The translations under genes were made by a program, and so were the position numbers. From QAMX01 sp964448855 (lineage in GTDB: Bacteria > Bacillota > Clostridia > Oscillospirales > QAMX01): 20,222 bases of DNA. The DNA lies in the NCBI GenBank assembly GCA_964448855.1, contig CAYUXI010000027.1, positions 1 to 20,222 of the forward strand, given 5' to 3'. Positions 7,876 to 13,796 of this stretch are shown here, one piece after another (positions within the stretch are counted from its first letter, which is position 1; every line of letters begins with the position of its first letter). The notes below the pieces were generated by a model. It was not told the origin of the DNA. It was given only the letters and a program-made list of their open reading frames with translations, and did not search any database.

Positions 7876-7904
7876 ATTATATCAGAACATTTGTATTCTG
7901 TCAA
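7876..7904 (-). promoter_or_regulatory. Consensus promoter of uvrBA
   Basis: Reading leftwards, TTGACA (7904-7899) and TATAAT (7881-7876) are separated by exactly 17 nt, a perfect sigma-A consensus. Transcription should start near 7869, giving a leader of about 37 nt before uvrB at 7832. The spacer is almost entirely filled by an inverted repeat listed separately. Confidence 0.9.
7883..7900 (-). promoter_or_regulatory. Inverted repeat inside the uvrBA promoter (candidate SOS-type operator)
   Basis: On the uvrBA strand the spacer and the end of the -35 read CAGAATACAAATGTTCTG. This is an imperfect dyad with half-sites CAGAATA and TGTTCTG around CAAA. The position between -35 and -10 is ideal for a repressor. 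The right half contains the GTTC of Gram-positive LexA boxes (GAAC-N4-GTTC), but the left half is GAAT and the spacing is 6, so this is not a standard LexA box. Confidence 0.45.
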
Positions 7905-7913
7905 TACCCCCGT

Positions 7914-7942
7914 TTGACACATCGCATTCGGCGTGCTACAAT
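7914..7942 (+). promoter_or_regulatory. Promoter of the two-component operon (P1)
   Basis: TTGACA (7914-7919), 17 nt, TACAAT (7937-7942). Transcription should begin near 7949, about 74 nt before the response regulator start. Its -35 lies only 9 nt from the -35 of the divergent uvrBA promoter, so the two promoters are back to back and occupancy at one could affect the other. Confidence 0.85.
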
Positions 7943-7960
7943 ATCGTTCAGCCGATGCAT

Positions 7961-7993
7961 GATGCCGTTTCGATGCCGGAATGATGTAAAATA
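7961..7993 (+). promoter_or_regulatory. 11-bp-period tandem repeat, candidate response-regulator operator (site 1)
   Basis: Successive 11-mers are GATGCCGTTTC (7961), GATGCCGGAAT (7972) and GATGTAAAATA (7983). The first two match the repeat found at 10905-10937. The site is downstream of the P1 start point. A TAAAAT hexamer at 7987-7992 could act as a second, activator-dependent -10, with the first repeat starting 26 nt ahead of it. Direct repeats with an 11-bp period are typical binding sites of OmpR-family regulators; assignment to the adjacent regulator is inference. Confidence 0.6.
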
Positions 7994-8022
7994 TTTCAAA
8001 ACCTCGCAAAGGAGTGATGTGC

Positions 8023-8679
8023 ATGATCCGGATTTTGATTGTCGAGGACGAAAAGCCCATTGCCGAGCTGATTCGCCTGAGCCTGCGCAAGGCCGGTTAT
8101 TTTTGCACCTGCGTCTATGACGGCCATGCCGCCGCCAATCTGCTCGCGTCCGATTCCTTCGATCTGATTCTGCTCGATGTCATGATTCCCGGCCCGGACG
8201 GGTTTGAGCTGATGGAGGATATCCGTCCAACCGGCACACCGGTCATTTTCATCACGGCGCGCAGCTCCGTCGATGACCGCGTACATGGCCTGCGCATGGG
8301 CGCAGAAGATTATATCGTCAAGCCGTTTGAAGTGCTGGAGCTGCTGGCGCGTGTGGACGTCGTCCTCCGGCGCTACCATAAGACCGACACTGTGCTGGAA
8401 ATCGGCGGGCTGACGATTGACACCGAGGCGATGCTCGTCTCGCGCAGCGGCTCCGACATTGCACTGACCCGGAAGGAGTATGACCTGCTGCTGCTGTTCG
8501 CCCGCAATCCGGGCATTGCACTCTACCGCGAAACGATTTATGAGCGCGTCTGGCATGAGGAATTCCCCTTCGGCAGCAAAACGGTCGATCTGCATATTCA
8601 GCGGCTGCGCAAGAAAGTCGGTTGGGAAAAGCAGCTGGTTGCCGTCAACAAGGTCGGCTATCGCCTGATGCCCAGCTGA
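8023..8679 (+). CDS. OmpR/PhoB-family response regulator
   Basis: A 218-aa two-component DNA-binding response regulator. The receiver domain (residues 1-118) has the acidic pair E8/D9, phospho-acceptor D52 (LILLDVMIP), switch threonine T78 (IFITAR) and K100 (IVKPF). The winged-helix effector domain (about 124-218) has the typical LTRKEYDLLLLFARNPG and VDLHIQRLRKKVG recognition helix. The start at 8023 is set by AAAGGAG at 8008-8014, 8 nt upstream; GTG 8014 and ATG 8017 in the same frame are too close to that site. It is followed 37 nt later by its kinase. The overall character is close to VanR/PhoP-like regulators of Firmicutes, and the wall carboxypeptidases downstream fit that. It probably binds the 11-bp repeats in its own leader and at 10905. 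Confidence 0.95.
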   Translation: MIRILIVEDEKPIAELIRLSLRKAGYFCTCVYDGHAAANLLASDSFDLILLDVMIPGPDGFELMEDIRPTGTPVIFITARSSVDDRVHGLRMGAEDYIVKPFEVLELLARVDVVLRRYHKTDTVLEIGGLTIDTEAMLVSRSGSDIALTRKEYDLLLLFARNPGIALYRETIYERVWHEEFPFGSKTVDLHIQRLRKKVGWEKQLVAVNKVGYRLMPS

Positions 8680-8716
8680 CCGCGCCTCCCCGCAATTTGG
8701 AAAGGTGGTGTCCTGT

Positions 8717-10108
8717 TTGAGTTTTCGCCTGAAGATCACCGTCTGCATGATCTGGCTGCTGGCCGTCGTGTTCGGCATTGGGAGCGGGCTGATGATATCG
8801 CTCTCCTTTCGCCGCACCCTCGATCAGGAGCTGCTCAATGCGCGCAGCGTCTTCTGCATGACGACGGAAGCCCTGCGCCTCATCCACGAAACCGCCGAGC
8901 CGGATCATCTGGACGGCATCACCGAAACACTGAGCACGCTCCGGCGGCAGAATGTCCTGGCCTCGGTGCGTCTGACGGTGGACGGCGTGTCCGTGTTTGA
9001 AGAGGGTGCCGTCGCCGACCGGATGCTGTCGCTCGCCTCCGACCTGACGCATTACCACGCCGCCACCTTTCAGGAGCCGGACGGCGCCCATTACCTGCAG
9101 ATTGGCGGCATGATGACCGTCGGGCGCGAAACGCTGGCGTTGGACATCGCCTGTGAGATTTCCTCCGTCTACGAGATGCGTGCTCAGCAGCTCGCGCTGT
9201 GCCGCCGCCTGTTTTTTGCCATGGTCGGCATCGGCACACTGGCAGCCTGGGGATTGGCCTGGCTGCTGACGCGCCCGCTCGCCGCACTCTCCCGCGCTTC
9301 GCGGGAGCTGGCACGCGGCCATCTCGATTTCCGCGCACGCGTTCGTTCACAGGATGAGGTCGGCGCGCTGGCCGCAGACTTCAACCACATGGCAGAAAAG
9401 CTCGACAGCAGCATGGCGGAGCTGCAGCAGTCCGTCGAGCGACAGGAGCGGTTCATGGGCAGCTTTGCACATGAGCTGAAGACGCCGATGACCTCCATCA
9501 TCGGCTATGCCGACCTGCTTCGGACACAGGCACTGACCCCGGATGAGCAGATGGAGGCCGCCAACTATATTTTCACGGAGAGCAAGCGCCTGGAAACGCT
9601 GTCCCTGAAGCTGCTGGAGCTGCTGGTCGCCAAAAGCGGCGACCTCACATTTTCCGCTGTGGAACCGGCGCAGCTGATCGAATCGCTGATCGCTCCGCTG
9701 CGCCCGGTCTATGCCGCACAGGGCATTCAGCTGGTCGGGCACGGTGCGCCCGGCTGGTGTATGCTGGAGCCGGATCTGGTGCGTTCGCTGCTTCTGAATC
9801 TAATCGACAACGCCCGCAAGGCACTCGAAGCCGGCGGCGTCATCCGCGTGACCGGCGAAATGACCGATTCCGGCTGCGTCCTCCGCATCGCGGACAACGG
9901 CCGGGGAATGCCGGCGGAATCGCTGTCGCATCTGACGGAAGCGTTCTACCGCGTTGACAAATCGCGGTCGCGGGCGCAGGGCGGTTCCGGGCTCGGTCTG
10001 GCGCTCTGCGCCGAAATCGTCCGTCAGCACGGCGGCACCCTGTCCTTTGAAAGTCACCCCGGCGCCGGTACGTGTGTCACGGCCACTCTGAATGGAGGAA
10101 TTGTATGA
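8717..10108 (+). CDS. Membrane sensor histidine kinase
   Basis: A 463-aa kinase, presumed partner of the preceding regulator. In order: TM1 (about residues 6-30), an extracytoplasmic sensor region of about 130 residues, TM2 (about 165-186), HAMP (about 187-240), HisKA with phospho-acceptor His252 in FMGSFAHELKTPMTSIIGY, and HATPase_c with the N-box NLIDNARKAL, the G1 box DNGRGMP, the F-box EAFYRVDKSRSR and the G2 box GGSGLGLAL. The start is taken as TTG 8717 because AAAGGTGG (8701-8708) lies 8 nt upstream; GTG codons at 8705 and 8708 lie in or next to that site and would extend the protein by up to 4 residues. The outer sensor domain is not a recognised type, so the signal is unknown. The stop overlaps the next start (ATGA). 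Confidence 0.94.
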   Translation: MSFRLKITVCMIWLLAVVFGIGSGLMISLSFRRTLDQELLNARSVFCMTTEALRLIHETAEPDHLDGITETLSTLRRQNVLASVRLTVDGVSVFEEGAVADRMLSLASDLTHYHAATFQEPDGAHYLQIGGMMTVGRETLALDIACEISSVYEMRAQQLALCRRLFFAMVGIGTLAAWGLAWLLTRPLAALSRASRELARGHLDFRARVRSQDEVGALAADFNHMAEKLDSSMAELQQSVERQERFMGSFAHELKTPMTSIIGYADLLRTQALTPDEQMEAANYIFTESKRLETLSLKLLELLVAKSGDLTFSAVEPAQLIESLIAPLRPVYAAQGIQLVGHGAPGWCMLEPDLVRSLLLNLIDNARKALEAGGVIRVTGEMTDSGCVLRIADNGRGMPAESLSHLTEAFYRVDKSRSRAQGGSGLGLALCAEIVRQHGGTLSFESHPGAGTCVTATLNGGIV

Positions 10109-10896
10109 AGCTGCCCCGCCTGCGCAGCGCCCTGACCGCCTTGCTCCTGCTCCTTGCAGCGGCTGCCGTCGGCCTGCTGCTGCCGCCGCTGCTGGCCCGT
10201 CAGGCTGAACCGCACAGCAGCGAACTCGGCGTCTATGAAATGGAGCAGATTCGTCTGTCCAACGATCAGGATCTCAATCTGCCGGAGCAGATGGCACAGC
10301 TGAGCACCTACAGCCATTCCTTCGCACTGGATCAGGGGCTGTCGCTGGACGCCGACACCGCTTCCGCCTGCGCCGAAGCGTTCGCCGCCGACCTGGTTCG
10401 GCTGGGCGTTTTATCAGACGACGCGCTGTCGCCCTCCGCACCCGCTCCCACACTGCTCGTCTGGAGCGACGGGCGGACGCAGATTTGCTGGAACACCTCG
10501 CAGACAGCGGACATCCCGTTTGTCTCGCTCACGCAGTCCATCGACGATTCCACCGGAGCGCTGCTCTGTTTTGCCGTTGCACGGGATTTATTCGATGGTG
10601 ACACGGCCATCTGGCCGATGCCGGACGCCGCCTATGCAGAGCTTGTCGGTTCGGAGGGCAAGGAGACGGATGAATCCGTCATTTTGGAACGGCTGGACGC
10701 GCTGGCGCAGCACCTCGCCGACTGCTTCCGCGACCGCAACGCGCTCGCCGACTGCACCGCCCATCGTCTGGAAACGCATCTGAGCCGCGGTTTTTACGCC
10801 TGTACCTGGGAAATCCGTCTGACCGACGCCGCCGGGCACAGCGCCGTGCTGACTCTTGAGATCACGCCCTATGAAATCCTCTGGAATCCCTATTGA
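10105..10896 (+). CDS. Exported or membrane-anchored protein of the two-component operon, unknown function
   Basis: A 263-aa protein, not recognised. An N-terminal hydrophobic helix (about residues 12-33, very Leu/Ala-rich) acts as a signal peptide or signal anchor, and the rest is soluble and extracytoplasmic. The ATG at 10105 shares ATGA with the kinase stop and is preceded by GGAGG (10094-10098), so the protein is translationally coupled to the kinase. Coupling and topology suggest an accessory that modulates the kinase or acts on the same envelope process, in the manner of YycH/YycI for WalK, but no sequence similarity to those is claimed. It contains five scattered Cys residues and no recognised catalytic motif. 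The C-terminus ends in a beta-rich stretch (ACTWEIRLTDAAGH, AVLTLEITPYE). Confidence 0.8.
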   Translation: MKLPRLRSALTALLLLLAAAAVGLLLPPLLARQAEPHSSELGVYEMEQIRLSNDQDLNLPEQMAQLSTYSHSFALDQGLSLDADTASACAEAFAADLVRLGVLSDDALSPSAPAPTLLVWSDGRTQICWNTSQTADIPFVSLTQSIDDSTGALLCFAVARDLFDGDTAIWPMPDAAYAELVGSEGKETDESVILERLDALAQHLADCFRDRNALADCTAHRLETHLSRGFYACTWEIRLTDAAGHSAVLTLEITPYEILWNPY

Positions 10897-10904
10897 GCAG
10901 CTCT

Positions 10905-10937
10905 GATGCCGTTTGGATGCCGTTTCGCTGCTGTTTG
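10905..10937 (+). promoter_or_regulatory. Three tandem 11-mers, candidate response-regulator operator (site 2)
   Basis: GATGCCGTTTG (10905-10915), GATGCCGTTTC (10916-10926) and GCTGCTGTTTG (10927-10937) are head-to-tail with no gaps. The first two differ only at the last base. The array starts 8 nt after the stop of the third operon gene, outside coding sequence, and sits upstream of a -10-like TATCAT (10953-10958). It matches the repeat in the leader of the response regulator (7961-7982). Confidence 0.65.
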
Positions 10938-10963
10938 GACTCCCCGCCATGTTATCATGATAT
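10935..10963 (+). promoter_or_regulatory. Probable activator-dependent promoter of the M14/M15 pair
   Basis: A -10-like TATCAT (10953-10958) lies 26 nt after the start of the last 11-mer, the same distance as between the 7961 repeat and TAAAAT at 7987. The only -35-like hexamer, TTGGAC (10935-10940), is 12 nt from TATCAT, or 17 nt from the weaker TGATAT (10958-10963). A missing or misplaced -35 next to direct repeats fits activation by an OmpR-type regulator. Confidence 0.5.
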
Positions 10964-11003
10964 CCGAGCCCCGGTGTACTGCACTGCGGTTCGCATTTCA
11001 TGG

Positions 11004-11035
11004 GATATGCATCCACGCGTCTCGCGGTGCATATC
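11004..11035 (+). promoter_or_regulatory. Long hairpin in the leader of the M14 carboxypeptidase
   Basis: GATATGCA (11004-11011) pairs with TGCATATC (11028-11035). Inside it, CGCG (11016-11019) pairs with CGCG (11023-11026) around TCT. It is not followed directly by a T run (TTTTT occurs only at 11049-11053, next to the start codon), so it is more likely a leader structure or protein-binding dyad than a strong terminator. Confidence 0.45.
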
Positions 11036-11054
11036 GGACTGGCGGGGATTTTTG

Positions 11055-11951
11055 ATGTCACGTTCCTTCGATTGGCCGCATTTTTGTCGGCGGTTTTTGC
11101 TTGCGCTTGGCACCCTTTTCGCTGCGCTTGCCTTCCTCCGGAGCTGTTTGCAGCGCCCCTCCGCAAAGGACGTGCCGGATGCTGTGCGGGCTCTGCTGTC
11201 GCAGCGCAGCGGTGCGGTTGAATACGGCCGTTCCGGGTGTGGTCGTCCCCTGTACGCCTATGCGTTCGGCAGCGGCAGCCGCGTGATGGTTCTGACGTTT
11301 GCCATGCACGGCTACGAAGACGCCTTCCCGGCGGACGGCGGTGCGCTCGTGCTGACGGCCGGTCAGCTGATGGACGTACTGGCCGCATCGGAGGATGCGC
11401 TGACAGCGGCCAGCTGGACGGTGTGGGTGCTGCCCTGTCTAAACCCGGACGGGCTTCTCGACGGCAGCAGCAACAACGGCCCCGGGCGCTGCACCGTCGC
11501 CTCGCTCAATCCCGACGGCACAGAGCGGATGTCCGGCGTCGATCTGAACCGTTGCTTCCCCGAGCAATGGGAAAAGCAGCACACCGCCCGCAACGCCAAC
11601 GGCGATGCGCCGCTCGCCTGTTCGGAGGCGGTCGCGGTGGCGGAGTTTCTGCAAACGGTCTTTTGCAATGAGCAGAGCGTCTGCATCGATGTCCACGGCT
11701 GGTACGGGCAGACCATCACCTCCGACAGCCCGGAGGATTGGCTGTTTTGCGCCTTCCGGACAGAGTTTCCGGACAACACCTGGGCGGACTGCCGCAACGG
11801 CAGCGGCTATCTGACTGCATACGCAGCGTCGCTCGGCTATGACGCCTGTCTGTTTGAGTTTCCCGGCTCCGTCCGCAGTCTGGACGCGTTTCTCGCCGGT
11901 GACTACATCGACCGCTTTCTCTGCTGCATCCGGTTGCTGTTGTCCATCTAA
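11055..11951 (+). CDS. M14-family zinc carboxypeptidase, membrane-anchored
   Basis: A 298-aa protein with an N-terminal hydrophobic anchor (about residues 12-29) and a complete M14 active site: HxxE zinc ligands H85 and E88 (MHGYE), the substrate-binding GVDLNR motif (N165, R166) with NPDG just before it, third zinc ligand H214 (CIDVHGW) and catalytic base E269 (CLFEFPG). M14 enzymes acting outside the cell in bacteria commonly cleave peptidoglycan stem peptides (gamma-D-Glu-DAP or DAP-D-Ala bonds); the exact bond here is not known. The start at 11055 follows GGCGGGG at 11041-11047; the frame is open further upstream but crosses the promoter region. An M15 D,D-carboxypeptidase gene follows after 32 nt, and the pair is probably under the two-component system. 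An alternative role is hydrolysis of general peptides. Confidence 0.88.
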   Translation: MSRSFDWPHFCRRFLLALGTLFAALAFLRSCLQRPSAKDVPDAVRALLSQRSGAVEYGRSGCGRPLYAYAFGSGSRVMVLTFAMHGYEDAFPADGGALVLTAGQLMDVLAASEDALTAASWTVWVLPCLNPDGLLDGSSNNGPGRCTVASLNPDGTERMSGVDLNRCFPEQWEKQHTARNANGDAPLACSEAVAVAEFLQTVFCNEQSVCIDVHGWYGQTITSDSPEDWLFCAFRTEFPDNTWADCRNGSGYLTAYAASLGYDACLFEFPGSVRSLDAFLAGDYIDRFLCCIRLLLSI

Positions 11952-11983
11952 ATCCACTGTTTTCTGAAAAAAGGAGTATTTTC

Positions 11984-12973
11984 ATGCGTTTTCGTCTGCA
12001 TTTTCTGCAAGTCCGCCATCCGCTGCTGCTGGTGATGACTGCTCTGTCCGTGCTGGCAGCCGTCATTGCCGGGCTCTGGCTGCTGTTGGTTCCGGCGGAG
12101 TCCGCACCCTCCGAATCGGCATTCTCCACGCAGCCCGCCACGCCGCCTGTCACATCGCCGCCGCAGACGTTACCACCCGCTTCCTCCGGCACTCCGGATA
12201 CCGGCTGGATGCGTCTCGCCGTCACCGCTGAGGATCTCTCCCGCGGCACACTGATCTGCGTGCGCGCCGGGCTGCCGTTTGACGCGGATGCGGTCGAGTC
12301 GCCGGTTCGGCTTGCGGATGTCAAGAGCAGCTCCTACTGGCTCCGCTCCACGGAGCTCCGCGTTGCAGAGGTGATGGTTTCGCCGCTCAACCGGATGCTC
12401 GACGATTTCGCCGCGGAAAGCGGGCTGAAAACGGTCAACATCGTCGCAGCCTGGCGCTCGGCGGACGAGCAGCGGGCGCTGTATCAGCAGGCACTGGCGC
12501 AAAAGGGCGAGCAGCACGCCGCCGCGTATCTGGCCATCCCCGGCGAAAGTGAGCACCACACCGGTCTGGCCGTCGATCTGGCGCTGTATTTTCCGGAAAC
12601 GGGTTTGAGCGATGACTTCACCGGCTCCGGCGCGTATGCCTGGATTGCAGACAACGCCCGGCGCTACGGCTTCGTTCAGCGCTATCCGGCGGAGAAGGCC
12701 GCCGTCACCGGGATTTCCGGCGAGACGTGGCATTACCGCTATGTCGGCCTCCCGCATTCGATGCTCATGGCGGACATGGATTTCTGTCTGGAGGAATATC
12801 TGGACTTTCTGAAAGCCTACCCCTTTGACGGTGAGCACCTGATGGTTTCCTGTCTCGGCGTCTCCTATGAGCTGTATGTCTGCACCGGCGAGGTCTTCGT
12901 CCCCGCCAACGACCCAGCTGTCCTCTCCGGCGACAACGACAGTGGCTTTGTCGTTACCGTCCAGCGCCCCTGA
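11984..12973 (+). CDS. M15B-family D-alanyl-D-alanine carboxypeptidase, VanY-like
   Basis: A 329-aa protein. An N-terminal signal anchor (about residues 14-36) is followed by a Ser/Thr/Pro-rich linker (about 39-72), then a catalytic domain from about 75 to 265. The M15 zinc site is complete: SEHHTGLAVD supplies H191 and D198, and GETWHYR supplies catalytic E247 and zinc ligand H250. WRSADEQRALYQQ is the usual substrate-side motif. Such enzymes remove the terminal D-Ala from peptidoglycan pentapeptides outside the membrane; in van clusters this lowers glycopeptide binding. About 65 residues beyond the catalytic core form a C-terminal extension of unknown role. AAGGAG (11971-11976) sets the start. 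There are no vanH/A/X genes here, so a resistance cluster is not indicated; routine wall remodelling is more likely. Confidence 0.92.
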   Translation: MRFRLHFLQVRHPLLLVMTALSVLAAVIAGLWLLLVPAESAPSESAFSTQPATPPVTSPPQTLPPASSGTPDTGWMRLAVTAEDLSRGTLICVRAGLPFDADAVESPVRLADVKSSSYWLRSTELRVAEVMVSPLNRMLDDFAAESGLKTVNIVAAWRSADEQRALYQQALAQKGEQHAAAYLAIPGESEHHTGLAVDLALYFPETGLSDDFTGSGAYAWIADNARRYGFVQRYPAEKAAVTGISGETWHYRYVGLPHSMLMADMDFCLEEYLDFLKAYPFDGEHLMVSCLGVSYELYVCTGEVFVPANDPAVLSGDNDSGFVVTVQRP

Positions 12974-12984
12974 ATGCGCAAAAA

Positions 12985-13018
12985 AACAGAGCCGTTCCAA
13001 AATGGAACCGCTCTGTTT
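12985..13018. terminator. Bidirectional terminator between convergent genes
   Basis: AACAGAGC (12985-12992) and GTTCCA pair with TGGAAC and GCTCTGTT around an A-rich loop, with one C-C mismatch in the stem. An A run precedes it and TTTT follows it, so it can serve both the rightward M15 gene and the leftward 82-aa gene that ends at 13023. Confidence 0.88.
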
Positions 13019-13022
13019 TCGC

Positions 13023-13271
13023 TTATGCAAAATATTCGCTGACGTCTGTCCGGTCGTTGTACTGCTTCCGTACACGGAGCAGCACGGAGCCATCCGGCCG
13101 TTCGCACGTTTCGTCGATCTGATACCGGGTTTTGGCCGCATCCAGCCCTGCGCGGTACCGTTCCGCTTCGCTGCGGTTGAGCTTCAGCTGTTCCGCCGCG
13201 CTCAGGCCGCAGTCTTCCTTCTGCGCAAACACCAGCGTTTGAAAAAGGCACGCCGATTGCACCCGCTTCAT
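13023..13271 (-). CDS. Small conserved-type protein, unknown function (82 aa)
   Basis: An 82-aa soluble, charged protein starting MKRVQSACLFQTLVFAQKED. It has a central alpha-helical stretch (SAAEQLKLNRSEAERYRAGL) and a C-terminal part with alternating charged and hydrophobic residues (GSVLLRVRKQYND). No signal peptide or membrane segment. The style is that of short hypothetical proteins seen in Clostridia; no function can be given. The start at 13271 has a full AAGGAGGTGA Shine-Dalgarno (reverse strand of 13277-13286), but that site lies inside a strong hairpin. An in-frame ATG at 13340 with its own GGAGAG (13347-13352) could give a 105-aa form with 23 extra residues. A consensus promoter lies at 13380-13408. 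Confidence 0.8.
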   Translation of the reverse strand: MKRVQSACLFQTLVFAQKEDCGLSAAEQLKLNRSEAERYRAGLDAAKTRYQIDETCERPDGSVLLRVRKQYNDRTDVSEYFA

Positions 13272-13275
13272 GTCT

Positions 13276-13306
13276 GTCACCTCCTTCTGTGTTCCAGAGA
13301 GGTGAC
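13276..13306 (-). promoter_or_regulatory. Hairpin that masks the Shine-Dalgarno of the 82-aa gene
   Basis: On the mRNA strand GTCACCTC pairs with GAGGTGAC (8 bp). It continues with TCTG/CAGA (4 bp) around a GAACA loop, with a 2-nt bulge (AG) on the 3' arm. The 3' arm is the ribosome binding site itself (AAGGAGGTGA). The stem ends 4 nt before the start codon, so translation of the short form should need the hairpin to open. Confidence 0.75.
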
Positions 13307-13379
13307 GCAGACCATCGTGTCGCCGAGCCGTGCCGGGCATGAGCCGCTCTCCATTCGCCCGTTTTACGGGGCTATGGAT

Positions 13380-13408
13380 ATTCTACCATAAAATTCCGTT
13401 TTTGTCAA
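13380..13408 (-). promoter_or_regulatory. Promoter of the 82-aa gene
   Basis: Reading leftwards, TTGACA (13408-13403), 17 nt, TAGAAT (13385-13380). The start point should be near 13373, giving a leader of about 100 nt to the 13271 start. That leader contains CCCGT/ACGGG and the Shine-Dalgarno-masking hairpin. Confidence 0.85.
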
Positions 13409-13419
13409 GTTTGCGTAGG

Positions 13420-13433
13420 ATACAGTTCTGTAT
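13420..13433. promoter_or_regulatory. Dyad upstream of the 82-aa promoter
   Basis: ATACAG-TT-CTGTAT is a 6+6 inverted repeat 11 nt upstream of the -35, a common place for an activator or repressor site. A second perfect palindrome, ATAGAATTCTAT, lies at 13465-13476. No regulator is identified. Confidence 0.4.
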
Positions 13434-13505
13434 GCACTATATCCGTATGGTTTTCCTGTCAAATATAGAATTCTATTTCCCGCATCACGCCGCGTTGAGC
13501 GGCGC

Positions 13506-13670
13506 TTAAATCAGCGGCGTTTTCAAAAACAGCGCATAGATGATGATGGCCAGTGTGCCGACGGATACCAGCGCCAGCCAGAGCCAGTATGCGCCGCGTG
13601 CCAGCGCCGCGCAGCAGCGTTTCCCCGCGCTGATTTTCGGGGTTGCCGCGTGATTTGTTTCGTTGTCCAT
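13506..13670 (-). CDS. Small single-pass membrane protein, unknown function (54 aa)
   Basis: A 54-aa protein with a polar, Asn/Lys-containing N-terminus (residues 1-24) and one transmembrane helix (about 27-49, AYWLWLALVSVGTLAIIIYALF) ending KTPLI. The start at 13670 has GGAGG 5 nt upstream (reverse strand of 13676-13680) and a promoter at 13719-13747, so it is probably a real gene despite its size. It resembles neither SecE nor YajC, the small membrane proteins sometimes found near tgt. It is followed on the same strand by the 82-aa gene, which has its own promoter. The function is unknown. Confidence 0.65.
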   Translation of the reverse strand: MDNETNHAATPKISAGKRCCAALARGAYWLWLALVSVGTLAIIIYALFLKTPLI

Positions 13671-13718
13671 GCTGACCTCCACAGTCGGCGCGCAGAACCG
13701 CCGCCGACGAATACGGTT

Positions 13719-13747
13719 ATTGTACACCCTTTCCCCCATCATTGCAA
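13719..13747 (-). promoter_or_regulatory. Promoter of the 54-aa membrane protein
   Basis: Reading leftwards, TTGCAA (13747-13742), 17 nt, TACAAT (13724-13719). The leader carries a 7-bp hairpin, GTCGGCG/CGCCGAC (reverse strand, 13683-13708), that ends just before the ribosome binding site. Confidence 0.65.
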
Positions 13748-13796
13748 CCGTTCTCCCGCAAAATTTGCAGTTTGTTCAGAATCGGCCATTTGGCGC

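Noticed and set aside
7833..8090. 86-residue N-terminal extension of UvrB
   Set aside because: It is open by chance through the promoter region. The ribosome binding site and family length place the start at 7832.
10893..11054. N-terminal extension of the M14 peptidase
   Set aside because: It would cover the 11-bp repeats, the promoter and the leader hairpin and has no ribosome binding site. The hydrophobic anchor follows the 11055 start.
8023..12973. Classical vancomycin resistance cluster
   Set aside because: VanY-like and VanR/S-like genes are present, but there is no D-Ala-D-Lac or D-Ala-D-Ser ligase, dehydrogenase, racemase or VanX in the window.
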